Source: Mimachlamys varia
Lineage: Eukaryota > Mollusca > Bivalvia > Pectinida > Pectinidae
Direction of reading: 5' to 3'
Length of the DNA stretch: 64,000 nucleotides
Assembly (NCBI GenBank): GCA_947623455.1
Contig: OX392529.1
Location: 1,178,001 to 1,242,000, forward strand
The position numbers were made by a program, and so were the translations under genes. Positions within the stretch are counted from its first letter, which is position 1, and each line of letters opens with the position of its first letter. Shown here one piece after another: positions 12,531-23,010 of the stretch. The notes under the pieces were generated by a model. That model saw nothing but the letters and a program-made list of their open reading frames with translations. It was not told the origin of the DNA and made no database searches.

Positions 12531-12747
12531 CTTCTTTACAGCCTTGCCTGAATATAAAATCAAGTCAGCTAAGAGATGGTCACATTTTGTTTACGTAGGA
12601 ACGCCAACTCAACTCATAAAAATATTGTCAACCTGGAATTTATTGTTGCTTTAAAAGGTCCTTATTTGCAAAACGATAGTTCTTCGTTTCTATTATTATC
12701 CGTTAAAAGATGTTATGCTTATGCATGTTTAGATAAAAAAATCAGGA

Positions 12748-13277
12748 ATACCAAAGCGTCATCAAATCCATAATCTGAAATGAAAATTGATAAAACTAGG
12801 GTCAAAGTATGAACAAATGGAGACCCTCATAAAAGTACAAAAGAATAAGACCAGGTGTCCGGAAGTGTAAGCGTTTTCTGCTTCATCGACAACACCCCTT
12901 AAAATGAGAACCGAGTCATCATTGTCATTAACCTCATGTAAGCACATTAATGAGCATACTCGAAAACGTCCATCTACATATCACACAAAGATACGGATTA
13001 TTCCTCAGTAAAATAAAGATGCGACAATACAACTTGCTCATAGTTCTGATCAATCTGCATCTCTAGAATGCTTGTGCCGTAAGCTTGTTCGTCAGTAGCC
13101 GACATCTATCACGAAAATCTCGATATTCAGAGCACGAATCAACTGCGACATGTAAACATCATAGGATGGAGAAGCAGGGATGTTACTATCAAGAAATGGA
13201 AATTTCACGATCGTAAAATTGAAATCAATCGTCACGTTAATCATATATCTTAGAAGTACGCTTTCCATGTTTATCAT
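12748..13277 (-). pseudogene. PLE copy, 3' end and C-terminal RT remnant
   Basis: On the minus strand this shows the family C-terminal pattern (FPFLDSNIPASPSYDVYMSQLIR) followed by the 3' untranslated part. The latter includes the conserved terminal motif (reverse complement of GATGAAGCAGAAGACGCTTA, near 12880-12895) and ends near 12748. RT motifs B and C (PMGTNCAP, YIDD) are absent: the frame jumps from the region before motif B at about 13290 to sequence after motif C. The copy is therefore internally deleted and dead. It continues upstream (higher coordinates) into the amplified segment at 13281-15347. Confidence 0.8.
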
Positions 13278-13280
13278 TGT

Positions 13281-15347
13281 TTAAATAGAGATCAAGATAT
13301 TATCAATCAGGAATTCAATAATTTGTACTATATCTTCCTCAGTAGGTTTCATCCTTTGTTTTTTTACAATATATGCCCCAAGAAAGCTCACAGCCATGTA
13401 TTTATATCGTCGGATATCTTTCTGGGAAAGGAAAGCTGTCATAACGAGAGATCGAACACGTTCATTGGAAAGGAAAGCTGACATAACGAGAGATCGAACA
13501 CGTTCATTGGAAAGGAAAGCTCTCATAACGAGAGATCGAACACGTTCATTGGAAAGGAAAGCTGTCATGACGAGAGATCGAACACGGTCATTGGAAAGGA
13601 AAGCTCTCATAACGAGAGATCGAACACGTTCATTGGAAAGGAAAGCTCTCATAACGAGAGATCGAACACGTTCATTGGAAAGGAAAGCTCTCATAACGAG
13701 AGATCGAACACGTTCATTGGAAAGGAAAGCTCCAATAACGAGAGATCGAACACGGTCATTGGAAAGGAAAGCTGTCATAACGAGAGATCGAACACGTTCA
13801 TTGGAAAGGAAAGCTGTCATAACGAGAGATCGAACACGGTCATTGGAAAGGAAAGCTCCCATGACGAGAGATCGAACACGTTCATTGGAAAGGAAAGCTC
13901 TCATAACGAGAGATCGAACACGTTCATTAGAAAGGAAAGCTCTCATAACGAGAGATCGAACACGTTCATTGGAAAGGAAAGCTCTCATGACGAGAGATCG
14001 AACACGTTCATTGGAAAGGAAAGCTCTCATAACGAGAGATCGAACACGTTCATTAGAAAGGAAAGCTCTCATAACGAGAGATCGAACACGTTCATTGGAA
14101 AGGAAAGCTCTCATGACGAGAGATCGAACACGTTCATTGGAAAGGAAAGCTGTCATGACGAGAGATCGAACACGTTCATTGGAAAGGAAAGCTGTCATGA
14201 CGAGAGATCGAACACGTTCATTGGAAAGGAAAGCAGTCATAACGAGAGATCGAACACGGTCATTGGAAAGGAAAGCTGTCATAACGAGAGATCGAACACG
14301 TTCATTGGAAAGGAAAGTTGTCATGACGAGAGATCGAACACGTTCATTGGAAAGGAAAGCTGTCATAACGAGAGATCGAACACGGTCATTGGAAAGGAAA
14401 GCTGTCATAACGAGAGATCGAACACGTTCATTGGAAAGGAAAGCTGTCATAACGAGAGATCGAACACGTTCATTGGAAAGGAAAGCTCTCATAACGAGAG
14501 ATCGAACACGGTCATTGGAAAGGAAAGCTGTCATAACGAGAGATCGAACACGTTCATTGGAAAGGAAAGCTCCCATGACGAGAGATCGAACACGTTCATT
14601 GGAAAGGAAAGCTGTCATACCGAGAGATCGAACACGGTCATTGGAAAGGAAAGCTCTCATAACGAGAGATCGAACACGGTCATTGGAAAGGAAAGCTGTC
14701 ATGACGAGAGATCGAACACGTTCATTGGAAAGGAAAGCTGTCATACCGAGAGATCGAACACGTTCATTGGAAAGGAAAGCTCTCATAACGAGAGATCGAA
14801 CACGGTCATTGGAAAGGAAAGCTGTCATACCGAGAGATCGAACACGGTCATTGGAAAGGAAAGCTCTCATAACGAGAGATCGAACACGGTCATTGGAAAG
14901 GAAAGCTGTCATGACGAGAGATCGAACACGTTCATTGGAAAGGAAAGCTGTCATACCGAGAGATCGAACACGTTCATTGGAAAGGAAAGCTCTCATAACG
15001 AGAGATCGAACACGGTCATTGGAAAGGAAAGCTGTCATACCGAGAGATCGAACACGTTCATTGGAAAGGAAAGCTCTCATAACGAGAGATCGAACACGGT
15101 CATTGGAAAGGAAAGCTGTCATGACGAGAGATCGAACACGTTCATTGGAAAGGAAAGCTCTCATAACGAGAGATCGAACACGTTCATTGGAAAGGAAAGC
15201 TCCCATGACGAGAGATCGAACACGTTCATTGGAAAGGAAAGCTCCCATGACGAGAGATCGAACACGTTCATTGGAAAGGAAAGCTGTCATAACGAGAGAT
15301 CGAACACGTTCATTCAGTTTGGTATGTGTTTTTTTTTCAAAATCCAC
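13281..15347 (-). pseudogene. PLE RT segment with a 14-codon piece amplified about 45 times
   Basis: The minus-strand frame is open for 688 codons. Its C-terminal 50-odd residues (RRYKYMAVSFLGAYIVKK to IIEFLIDNI) match the RT region of the PLE copy at 25.4 kb, where the sequence just before is ERLRSLVMRAFFSKKGGRRY. Here the corresponding NERVRSLVMTAFLS (14 residues, 42 bp) is repeated in tandem about 45 times. The N-terminal end near 15320-15347 and the sequence just beyond (to about 15430) again match PLE RT. No stop has arisen in any unit. A protein of this form could not fold as an RT and motifs B and C are gone, so I call it a pseudogene whose coding repeat became a minisatellite. Confidence 0.85.
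13433..15315. repeat. 42-bp minisatellite derived from RT coding sequence, about 45 units
   Basis: Plus-strand units read GGAAAGGAAAGCTCTCATAA then CGAGAGATCGAACACGTTCATT. Units differ at a few sites (CTC/GTC/CCC, ATA/ATG, CGTT/CGGT, AACG/GACG/ACCG). A five-unit block of 210 bp is itself repeated, seen from identical landmarks at 14701, 14911 and 15121. Because 42 is a multiple of three, both strands stay open for more than 650 codons. Confidence 0.97.
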
Positions 15348-15570
15348 ATCCCGTTAATGTCACTACTGGAGTTTACAATGTCACAATAAAACTGAAGCCC
15401 TGAATCAATGGTACTAAGATATTTCAACGGAAGTAAGAAGTTTTAATAATGGCTTCATTGAGCAATGAGAAGAGCAACATATAAAACGTTGCCTTTCATC
15501 AGTCGAAAAACGGGTCAATTTGTAAAAAAGGTTGCGTTAGTTATCAAGCAGGCCTAGTTTGCTGCAGACA
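15348..15570 (-). pseudogene. PLE RT upstream remnants
   Basis: On the minus strand, about 15430-15348 encodes a degenerate version of the family segment before motif A (compare ILSTIKSGLQSYCDTV and GMWIL at 25.2 kb). About 15565-15530 matches the ELGLLDN segment, with the stretch between them largely deleted. This is the 5' continuation of the copy holding the 42-bp array. Confidence 0.65.
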
Positions 15571-15654
15571 ATAAATGTACCAGCGTTAGCTTACACAGTC
15601 TAGTTATTAAACTTTGTTTTCAGACTATACCACAAACATGTACATTGCATTATC

Positions 15655-15838
15655 ATGAATCTGTTGAGTGATGTTGTGTCGTCGATGAAGCAAAAGACGC
15701 TTACTATTCCAAAATACTTGTTCGTATTATCTTGTTATCTTATTCGAGGGACTCATTTTCCCTTTGTCGATATTTGACGCTTTGTTTAATCGATTTTGAG
15801 TTCTGATTTTGGTTCTGATGACGCTTCGGGACTCTCTA
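15655..15838 (+). mobile_element. PLE terminal region, plus orientation
   Basis: Contains GTGTCGTCGATGAAGCA close to the family terminal motif and ends in TGATGACGCTTCGGG, matching the 3' ends at 21733 and 27478. Its orientation is opposite to the PLE copy at 12748-15570, so that copy is bracketed by terminal sequences in inverted orientation. Confidence 0.65.
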
Positions 15839-16199
15839 TTTTTTCAAACATCGGAGTGAAGAGAAATCAAATTGTGTTTATTTATTGGATAGAGGATCTG
15901 ATGGACCCTCACTCTGAAAGTGAATCCAACCAGCTTGTTCTCATTTAAGCCACTGTCTGGCATAACCTTCCGCGAGTATATTTTGTTCGGCATTCCTTTT
16001 GATAGTTGGAGTTCCTCGATACTGCGACCTTTCAAAAAAACTCCTGAAGCATAACATTGGGATACTATTCATATTGCCGATTTTTAGGTGTTGAGTTAGA
16101 CCATAGCAATTTGACAACGAAGAATATGAACATGCTAAAGGAGAGGTAATTCTAAGATTGTCTATATTCCATATGTGCAGCGTTTGCCTATTGAAAAAA
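15839..16199. other. No recognised gene
   Basis: Unique sequence; no motif recognised. Confidence 0.45.
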
Positions 16200-16500
16200 A
16201 AACTCAGTATTTATTATAGGAACTGGTTTTACATAGATTTTAGAGATCTTAAATCTTACAATAGCTCAATTCATTAAACGTTACATTGCATGGTCCTGGT
16301 TCTACATAAATTGTAAGGATCGTCAAACAACATGTATAGCTCTATTCCATAGTTTTTAATGTGTGGCACTGGTTTAATATAGATAGTGAAGTAGTCAAAC
16401 AACATTAATAGCCCCATTCCATATATTTTGATGTGCGGTACTTGATTTACATAAATTGTTATCGTCACACAATCTTACAATATATCTATTCCCACTTATA
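16200..16500. repeat. Diverged relic units of the 74-bp minisatellite family
   Basis: Four degenerate units contain ACTGGTTTTACATAGAT, TCCTGGTTCTACATAAAT, GGCACTGGTTTAATATAGAT and GTACTTGATTTACATAAAT, each followed by a CAA-CTTACAATA-like block and a TCATT/TTCCAT block, at a spacing close to 74 bp. They match the homogeneous array at 11085-12530, which lies on the other side of the PLE copy. Confidence 0.7.
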
Positions 16501-16854
16501 TGTACATTTGATAGTCCCATGAATGTTCATGTAAAAAATCAATTTCTTTGTTTGTACATACGTGGTTATAGACTCTAAGTATTTTTGTATTGCTATCTCA
16601 CATCAAATCTTGATTTGGTGTTGTGTAAATTGACAATTGATGCTTTTAATTTTGTATTGAGCAAAAAGCATTTAAACCAGTATTTTTTAGCACCCATCAC
16701 TTGTGAATATATCTATCAGTTATCACACTGAGATTCTCAGACTGTAAGATGGTTGGTGAATTATACAAATACATCTCTATCGTAAGGGATGATGGCCATC
16801 AAATAGATAAATCACAAACTTCCGAGGAGTGAGGCTTCCTTCTAACCAATGGAG

Positions 16855-17660
16855 TGAGTAAACGGTAGGGAGGATATCTTCAGTCAACAACATACCTTCA
16901 CACCCATGGAGTAAACTGTAGGGAGGATGTCTTCCGTCAACAACATACCTTCACACCCATGGAGTAAACTGTAGGGAGGATGTCTTCGGTAAACAACAAA
17001 CCTTCACACCCATGGAGTAAACTGTAGGGAGGATGTCTTCCGTCAACAACATACCTTCACATCCATGGAGTAAACTGTAGGGAGGATGTCTTCGGTAAAC
17101 AACATACCTTCACACCCATGGAGTAAACTGTAGGGAGGATGTCTTCCGTCAACAAAATACCTTCACATCTATGGAGTAAACTGTAGGGAGGATGTCTTCG
17201 GTAAACAACATACCTTCACACCCATGGAGTAAACTGTAGGGAGGATGTCTTCTGTCAACAACATACCCTCCCACCCATGGAGTAAACTGTAGGGAGGATG
17301 TCTTCAGTCAATAGCATACTCTCCCACCAATGGAGTAAAATGTAGGGAGGATGTCTTCCGTCAACAACATACCTTCACACCCATGGAGTAAACTGTAGGA
17401 AGGATGTCTTCGGTAAACAACATACCTTCACATCCATGGAGTAAACTGTAGGGAGGATGTCTTCAGTCAACAGCATACCTCCACCCATGGAGTAAACTGT
17501 AGGGAGGATGTCTTCTGTCAACAGCATACCTTCACACCCATGGAGTAAACTGTAGGGAGGATGTTTTCGGCCAACAAAATACCTTCACATCTATGGAGTA
17601 AACTGTAGGGAGGATGTCATCGGTCAACAGCAAACCTCCACCCATGGAGTAAACTGTAGG
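16855..17660. repeat. 53-bp minisatellite, about 15 units
   Basis: Units of 53 bp contain AAACTGTAGGGAGGATGTCT then TCGGTCAACAACATACC and TTCACACCCATGGAGT. Spacing is clear from GGGAGGATGT at 16921 and 16974. Confidence 0.95.
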
Positions 17661-17663
17661 GAT

Positions 17664-17702
17664 TCTCTCGAAAGCCATCATCTACCTGCACTTGTGATTT
17701 AA
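17664..17702. repeat. Single unit of the 44-bp array left of a MITE
   Basis: A somewhat diverged unit (CTCTCGAAAGCCATCATC then TACCTGCACTTGTGATTT) of the array that resumes at 18682. It is separated from it by the TTAA-flanked insertion. Confidence 0.8.
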
Positions 17703-18681
17703 GGATGTATTCTTCTGAGAAGTCAACATTTTCCTGTCTTAAACTTTTTTCTAGTATGTTTTTTTTGGAAAACGGTGTTCATGGCATGGCGGAAAATGCA
17801 AAGATAATTATATGTCAGCATGCTCTTTTTTGGTGCTATGATCGGTCAAAGATACCAATACGACATAATAAGTGATTTTAAGTGAATTTTGCAGTTTTGA
17901 CCAATTGCAGAACATCTTCAACAATATCTACCGAATTTGTAATCAAAAATACATGGATATTTGCAAAAATGACAAAAATACTGTTTTCTTTTAAGTTATG
18001 GAAGTAAATTTTCACTAACTTAAAATTTAAACTCAGTAAAACGACTTTTGGTTACCCCTACCCCTATTTTTTTAATGAGAAAATCCTTATTTTTTCATCC
18101 TTTTTGTGCAAATTTAAAGCTAAATAACAATAGTTCTGCAATTTAACTTTTTTAATATTTGTCGTATGAAAAGAAAATGGGTTTCACTGTCTAAAACAGT
18201 CATACAAAATGGGATTAACGTGCTTCATTTTTTGTCCCGTTACTATTTGTGTTATTTTTCAAAATCAAAAGTGCTGCTCCAGTTACACTAAACGTATGAA
18301 AACAAAATACAATTTTGTTTAATAATATTTCTATAATATAGAACATTATAAAGTTTTACAGCACTATGATTATCGCTATGATTAAAAATGGCGATGCACT
18401 GGTGTTCTTAAGAGATCAATCCAGCATCAAAAGGTGAAATTTCGACCTTTCGCGAAGTGCAAAATATACATAGAAAGACGCATTTTCAAACTGGCCACCG
18501 AATTGGTAGTTTTTTAAAATTCATGTAAAAGAGGTTCTATAAGCAACAGACACCTATATTTTTTACCAAAAATTTCAGATGCATATACGCTGTCATTAAA
18601 ATTTCATCAATATAATGTTAAATATTTAAATGAGATTAAAACGAGACTTGAACATGACTGAAACAATAGAAGAATACATCC
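17703..18681. mobile_element. 979-bp non-autonomous DNA transposon (TTAA target, piggyBac-like MITE)
   Basis: The ends are exact 14-bp terminal inverted repeats: GGATGTATTCTTCT at 17703-17716 and its reverse complement at 18668-18681. Both ends are flanked by TTAA (17699-17702 and 18682-18685). The uninterrupted 44-bp unit carries a single TTAA at the same place (GTGATTTAACCAAC), so the insertion site can be read directly. TTAA duplication is typical of piggyBac-type transposases. No transposase frame exists inside: the interior is AT-rich non-coding sequence. The superfamily is inferred from the target site only. Confidence 0.85.
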
Positions 18682-19060
18682 TTAACCAACTCTCTCGACA
18701 GCCATCACCTACTTGCACTAGTGATTTTACCAACTCTCTCGACAGCCATCACCTACTTGCACTAGTGATTTAACCAACTCTCTCGACAGCCATCACCTAC
18801 CTGCACTAGTGATTTAACCAACTCTCTCGACAGCCATCACCTACCTGCACTAGTGATTTAACCAACTCTTTCGACAGCCATCACCTACCTGCACTAGTGA
18901 TTTAACCAACTCTTTCGACAGCCATCACCTACCTGCACTAGTGAGTTAACCAACTCTCTCGACAGCCATCACCTACCTGCACTAGTGAGTTAACCAACTC
19001 TCTCGACAGCCATCACCTACCTGCACTAGTGATTTAACCAACTCTTTCGACAGCTATCGA
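18682..19060. repeat. 44-bp minisatellite, about 9 units
   Basis: Units contain AACCAACTCTCTCGACAGCC, then ATCACCTACCTGCACTAGTG and ATTT. CTCTC/CTTTC, ACTTG/ACCTG and ATTTA/AGTTA variants occur. One further unit lies left of the MITE. Confidence 0.95.
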
Positions 19061-19389
19061 TGTGCTGGTCATTGAGGTGTTACATGAACTCCGACAAAGG
19101 GTCATAACACAAGAAACACAATTATTCAGAAGTAGGATTTTATTTACGTCAGAAAAATGTCGTTTGTATAATTTATCGAGGAGCTTAACAAAAAAGGTAA
19201 AACAAACTTTGTCAAATCGTTTGGTTTCACGTTTAGGTATATAAACCAAGTACGATCTAATATACCCTTCCGACTTTTTTAAAAAAATAATTGCATGCAA
19301 ACAACCAGCATCACTACATTAGCTGTTTAATTCATTCTTTACTTTAAAATATGACAACAATATGCAACTTAGTACAAGCAAACCATTAA
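19061..19389. other. No recognised gene
   Basis: Unique sequence after the 44-bp array. Open stretches exist on both strands, but no motif or splice context supports a gene. Confidence 0.4.
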
Positions 19390-19745
19390 CGTGACAATTT
19401 CGATTTTCCTATCGTAACATTTCCTTTTCTTGAAAGTAACATCCCTGCTTCTCCAACCTATGGTTGTTAATATGTCGCCGTTAATGCGTTAGACTTCTAT
19501 TCTGGAGAACAAGATTATCCGTCTGTTCTAGCCCAGGGGACAAACACGTAAGAAGAGTATTACGTAAATTTCAGACGATGGTTTTTCTGGGGTTTGCTTC
19601 CGAGATTTTGTGATTTACAAGACAGGAATTCGAGAGATACAGGCTGATGAAGACTATGAGCAAGTTATATGGTTGGCATCTTGGTCTCATTGAAAACTAT
19701 TTTGTATCCGTGTAGACGTTTTTGAATATGCTCATGACATCTAGT
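19390..19745 (+). pseudogene. PLE fragment, RT C-terminus, interrupted
   Basis: Plus strand: TTCGATTTTCCTATCGT followed by CTTGAAAGTAACATCCCTGC encodes the family FDFPIV and LESNIPAS blocks. Near 19610-19745 it resumes with the FRDLQDR-like, GFERYR-like and VFEYAH-like end. About 110 unrelated bases (roughly 19485-19605) separate the two halves. Stops and frameshifts make it a relic. Confidence 0.7.
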
Positions 19746-20017
19746 ATGCCTACTTGTTGTGATTGACTTGCTTATAGTTTTCATAAACATCAAAACAGTA
19801 TCATTTGGCGATTTAATATCTGTAGATACGTGCATAAATAACTGAAATGTGTCCATGGTTGCACAGAAGTCCTTAATTCATGTTGCTCATCACTCGGTCA
19901 AACGCCAACGAATAACCTTTCACAAAATATATTGTGATCCAGAAGTTGTATTTGGTTTGACTCTCATCATTGTATTTCGAACCTGCTATCCTTTTTACTT
20001 AGTTTGTTGACCATTTG

Positions 20018-20430
20018 ATGTAGCCACAACGTCGAGTGCTGTCTTTCTCTGTCTCCATCGCCCTGTTATTTGAAGATGTTGTAACATTATGTCAAAGAGT
20101 TGACGTTCGATGTAGCCACAACGTTGGGTGCTGTCTTTCTCTGTCTCCATCGCCCTGTTATTTGAAGATGTTGTGACATTATGTCAAGGAGTTGACGTTC
20201 GATGTAGCCACAACGTTGAGGAATGTCTTTCTCTGTCTCCATCGCCCTGTTATTTGAAGATGTTGTGACATTATGTCAAGGAGTTGACGTTCGATGTAGC
20301 CACAACGTTGAGGGCTGTCTTTCTCTGTCTCCATCGCCCTGTTAAGATGTTGTGACATTATGTCAAGGAGTTGACGTTCGATCATGTTGAAGATGTTGTG
20401 ACATTATGTCAAGGAGTTGACGTTCGATCA
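20018..20430. repeat. About 92-bp tandem repeat, 4-5 units
   Basis: Units contain GATGTAGCCACAACGTTGAG, TGTCTTTCTCTGTCTCCATC, GCCCTGTTATTTGAAGATG and TGACATTATGTCAAGGAGTT. The last two units are shortened by internal deletions. Confidence 0.9.
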
Positions 20431-20654
20431 TCCACTACATGTATCAAAAGGTGAACACCCAGGTCGATTGACTTAAATTTTCTTCCACTTTCCCAAGGGT
20501 ACAAATTCGACTTTTCTGCTCGTTTTGCGCATTCCTGCTTTTAAGGAGTCCCGTAATGTCTTTTTAAATTACAATCCCTCTTAAATACATATTTCGATTC
20601 TCCGTACTGCCTTGATTAACAGAACTGTTTAAGCCGTTGGATGTTAATTTTACA

Positions 20655-21735
20655 TCATTATATTGCTTGCAAAAGAACTAGGCCTGCTTGATAACCGAGG
20701 AAACCCTACTTACATATTGAAAGGTGTTTCGAAAGTTGAATTACTATCTAACCTTGCCTCAGTCTAATAATCTTTCAAGATACTGGTTAATGAGCAATAC
20801 GCTGACCTACCTTGTCTTTATTAGATATCTAAACTACACAAGGATCCTTATAAGCAACGTTTTATCGCTGGCTCTGCTAATTGCTCGACCAAGTCATTAA
20901 CAAACTGTCTTACTACCATTCTTAGTACCATTTAATCAGGGCTTCAGACGCATTGTGACACTGTTTACTCCAGGAGTGAGATTACCAGGATGTGAATTTC
21001 GAAAAACTCAAAAGATCTTTTCATCAAACTTGAGCACTCCTTAAATTTTTTTTTTTCGATGAAAACATTTGATTTTTCCACCCTGTTAACAACCATGCCT
21101 CATACAGAACTGAATGAACGCCATAGATTTCTAGTTATGAGAGCTTTTCGTAAGAAGACGGACGACGATACAAATATATGGCGGTGAGCTATCTTGGAGC
21201 ATACTTTGAGAAAAAAACCGATGAAATATTCTTAAGAAAATATAGTACGAATGATTGAATTCCTGGTTAACAATAATTTTGTTGAGTTTGAGGTAAGATT
21301 TTTCCAGCAGACTGTTTGCATTCCAATGGGAATAAACTATGGCCCACTTTTAGCCGACTTGCTTTTACTTTCATACGAGGCTGAATTTGTGGAAGAGCTA
21401 ATCAGGACAGCAAACAAAAACCTTGCCAAATCTTTTAATTTTACCTTCAGATATATTGACGATGTGTTGTCTATGAATAACAAGAAGTTTGCTGAAATAA
21501 AGGACACAACATACTCTTTTCATCAGCTACTTATCCAACATGGACATCTTACTATTAAGCAATACGATAAACATGACGATTTTAATTTTCCTATCCTGAA
21601 CTTTCAATTTCTTGATAGTAACATCCCTGCTCTCTAACCTATGGTGTTTACATGTCGCTGTTGATTCGTTATTCTTAGATTTTGCCCCTAGTTTAATCGA
21701 TTTTGAGTTCGGCTTATGATTTGTTGACGCTTCGG
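20655..21735 (+). pseudogene. PLE fragment, RT domain, degenerate
   Basis: Plus strand. From about 20655 it encodes a broken version of the RT segment ELGLLDN to KLHKxPYKQRFIA (20840-20880) and ILSTI. Then motif A (FDFSTLLTTMP with frameshifts, about 21065-21100) and, in an open stretch 21251-21637, motif B (IPMGINYGPLLADL, altered from the usual TNCAP) and motif C (FRYIDDVLSMNN). A segment after motif C is deleted. The family 3' terminus (TTGACGCTTCGG) ends the copy at about 21733. Several stops and frameshifts make it inactive. It lacks GIY-YIG. Confidence 0.8.
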
Positions 21736-21739
21736 TGAA

Positions 21740-22371
21740 ATAAAACCTGTTAATCTTGCTCATCTCGGGTTTCTTACGATGAATACTTGTGTGATTTTGT
21801 TTTATAGTGTTCTGTTTTTTATATGATTGTCTAGACGCAGCGCAGCATGTTGAGCACATACAATAAAGGTAGCCGTGAGGTCCTCCGTTAGTTCCCTTTT
21901 TACTTGAAATCCATACATACTATGTACTTCCTCTCTGTAACAAAAACAACCTTAAGTCAAGAACATATCGAAATAACAGGGTCTTTTCCACAACATATAC
22001 ACTGCTGTCTGAAGTCGACAATGCTGTCGTTCCAGCGACTTAAGTTTGACTATAATGACCATTCGTGTTAATTTTCAATTTTTAGCTACTGTTAAAAGTT
22101 ACAAACTGCATTTTTTATAGCGGTCTTCCTTCTGATGGAATAATAGCCCATGTTTTTACTGGTAAATAACAAAAAGGTCAACCTTTACCTAGTTATTTAG
22201 TGTTTTACTCCGACTCAAAAATTATGGACTATTGGTATTTACGTTCTTCACCAATGGCTCTTCCTTCGAAATCTTTCAATGCAATTAAACAACGATTTGC
22301 TCTGCTCAAGGGAATAAAACTCGTTCGATAAACTTTGACATCAAACTCATTCTGTGGTATTCCACCTGAAA
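21740..22371. other. No recognised gene
   Basis: Unique or unassigned sequence between PLE copies; no motif recognised. Confidence 0.4.
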
Positions 22372-22588
22372 CTGCAGGACGCATTAGTCTGGCACCGGCT
22401 TCATTGGAGATGAAAAACAGTAAACACAAACGAAAGAATTGAGATCTAATAGTTTCATTTCATTTCAAAACATCTTATTGACCTCGACTAATAAGATCAG
22501 ACAGCAGGCTACAGGATCACAACAAGTAATAGCGTCAATGTTAACCTTGCCAGTAACACCAACAGTTAAAAGCCTCTCAATTTCATTG
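22372..22588 (+). repeat. Dispersed repeat shared with 27604-27760
   Basis: Blocks GAAACTGCAGGACGCATTAG, a run rich in GAAAxACAAA, GAGATCT and a CCTTGCCAGT / AAAGCCTCTCAATT tail recur in the same order at 27604-27760, with about one mismatch in five. The element type is not recognised. At both places it adjoins PLE sequence, so it may be part of a related PLE or a preferred neighbour. Confidence 0.6.
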
Positions 22589-23010
22589 AACTTTTCCTTT
22601 GTTGATAGTAACATATATGCTTCTCCATCCTATGGTGTTTACATATCGCAGTTGATTCGTTATTCTAGGGCTTGCTCTGAATATTGTGATTTTCGTGATC
22701 GATGTCAACTGCTGACGAACATACTTACGGTGCAGGCATTCGAGAGATTCAGGTTGATCAGAACTTTGGACAAGTTTTGTGGTCCCCATCTTGATATCAT
22801 CGAGAAATATTCCGTACATGTATCTTTGTGTAATATAAAGATGGATATTTTGAGTTTCCTTATGAGTGTACTTACTTGTTGTGATTGACAATGATGACTC
22901 GGTTCTCATTTTGAGGACTTGATGTTTACTTGGATGTGACCAAGATTTAGATGGCGGGTGTCGTCGATGAGGCAGAAGATGCTTACTCTACAGGAACACC
23001 TGGGCTCGTA
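22589..23010 (+). pseudogene. PLE fragment, RT C-terminus plus terminal region
   Basis: Plus strand. The frame carries FSFVDSNIYASPSYGVYISQ, SRACSEYCDFRDRCQLL and an end near 22888, the same C-terminus as the copy ending at 27228. Beyond it lies the family terminal motif (GGGTGTCGTCGATGAGGCAG) at about 22952-23005. Motifs A-C are missing. It stands head-to-tail just upstream of the longest PLE copy. Confidence 0.8.

Noticed and set aside
13396..15357. 653-codon plus-strand open frame (RTRSLERKA repeated)
   Set aside because: Shadow of the RT-derived frame on the other strand; 42-bp units keep every stop-free frame open.
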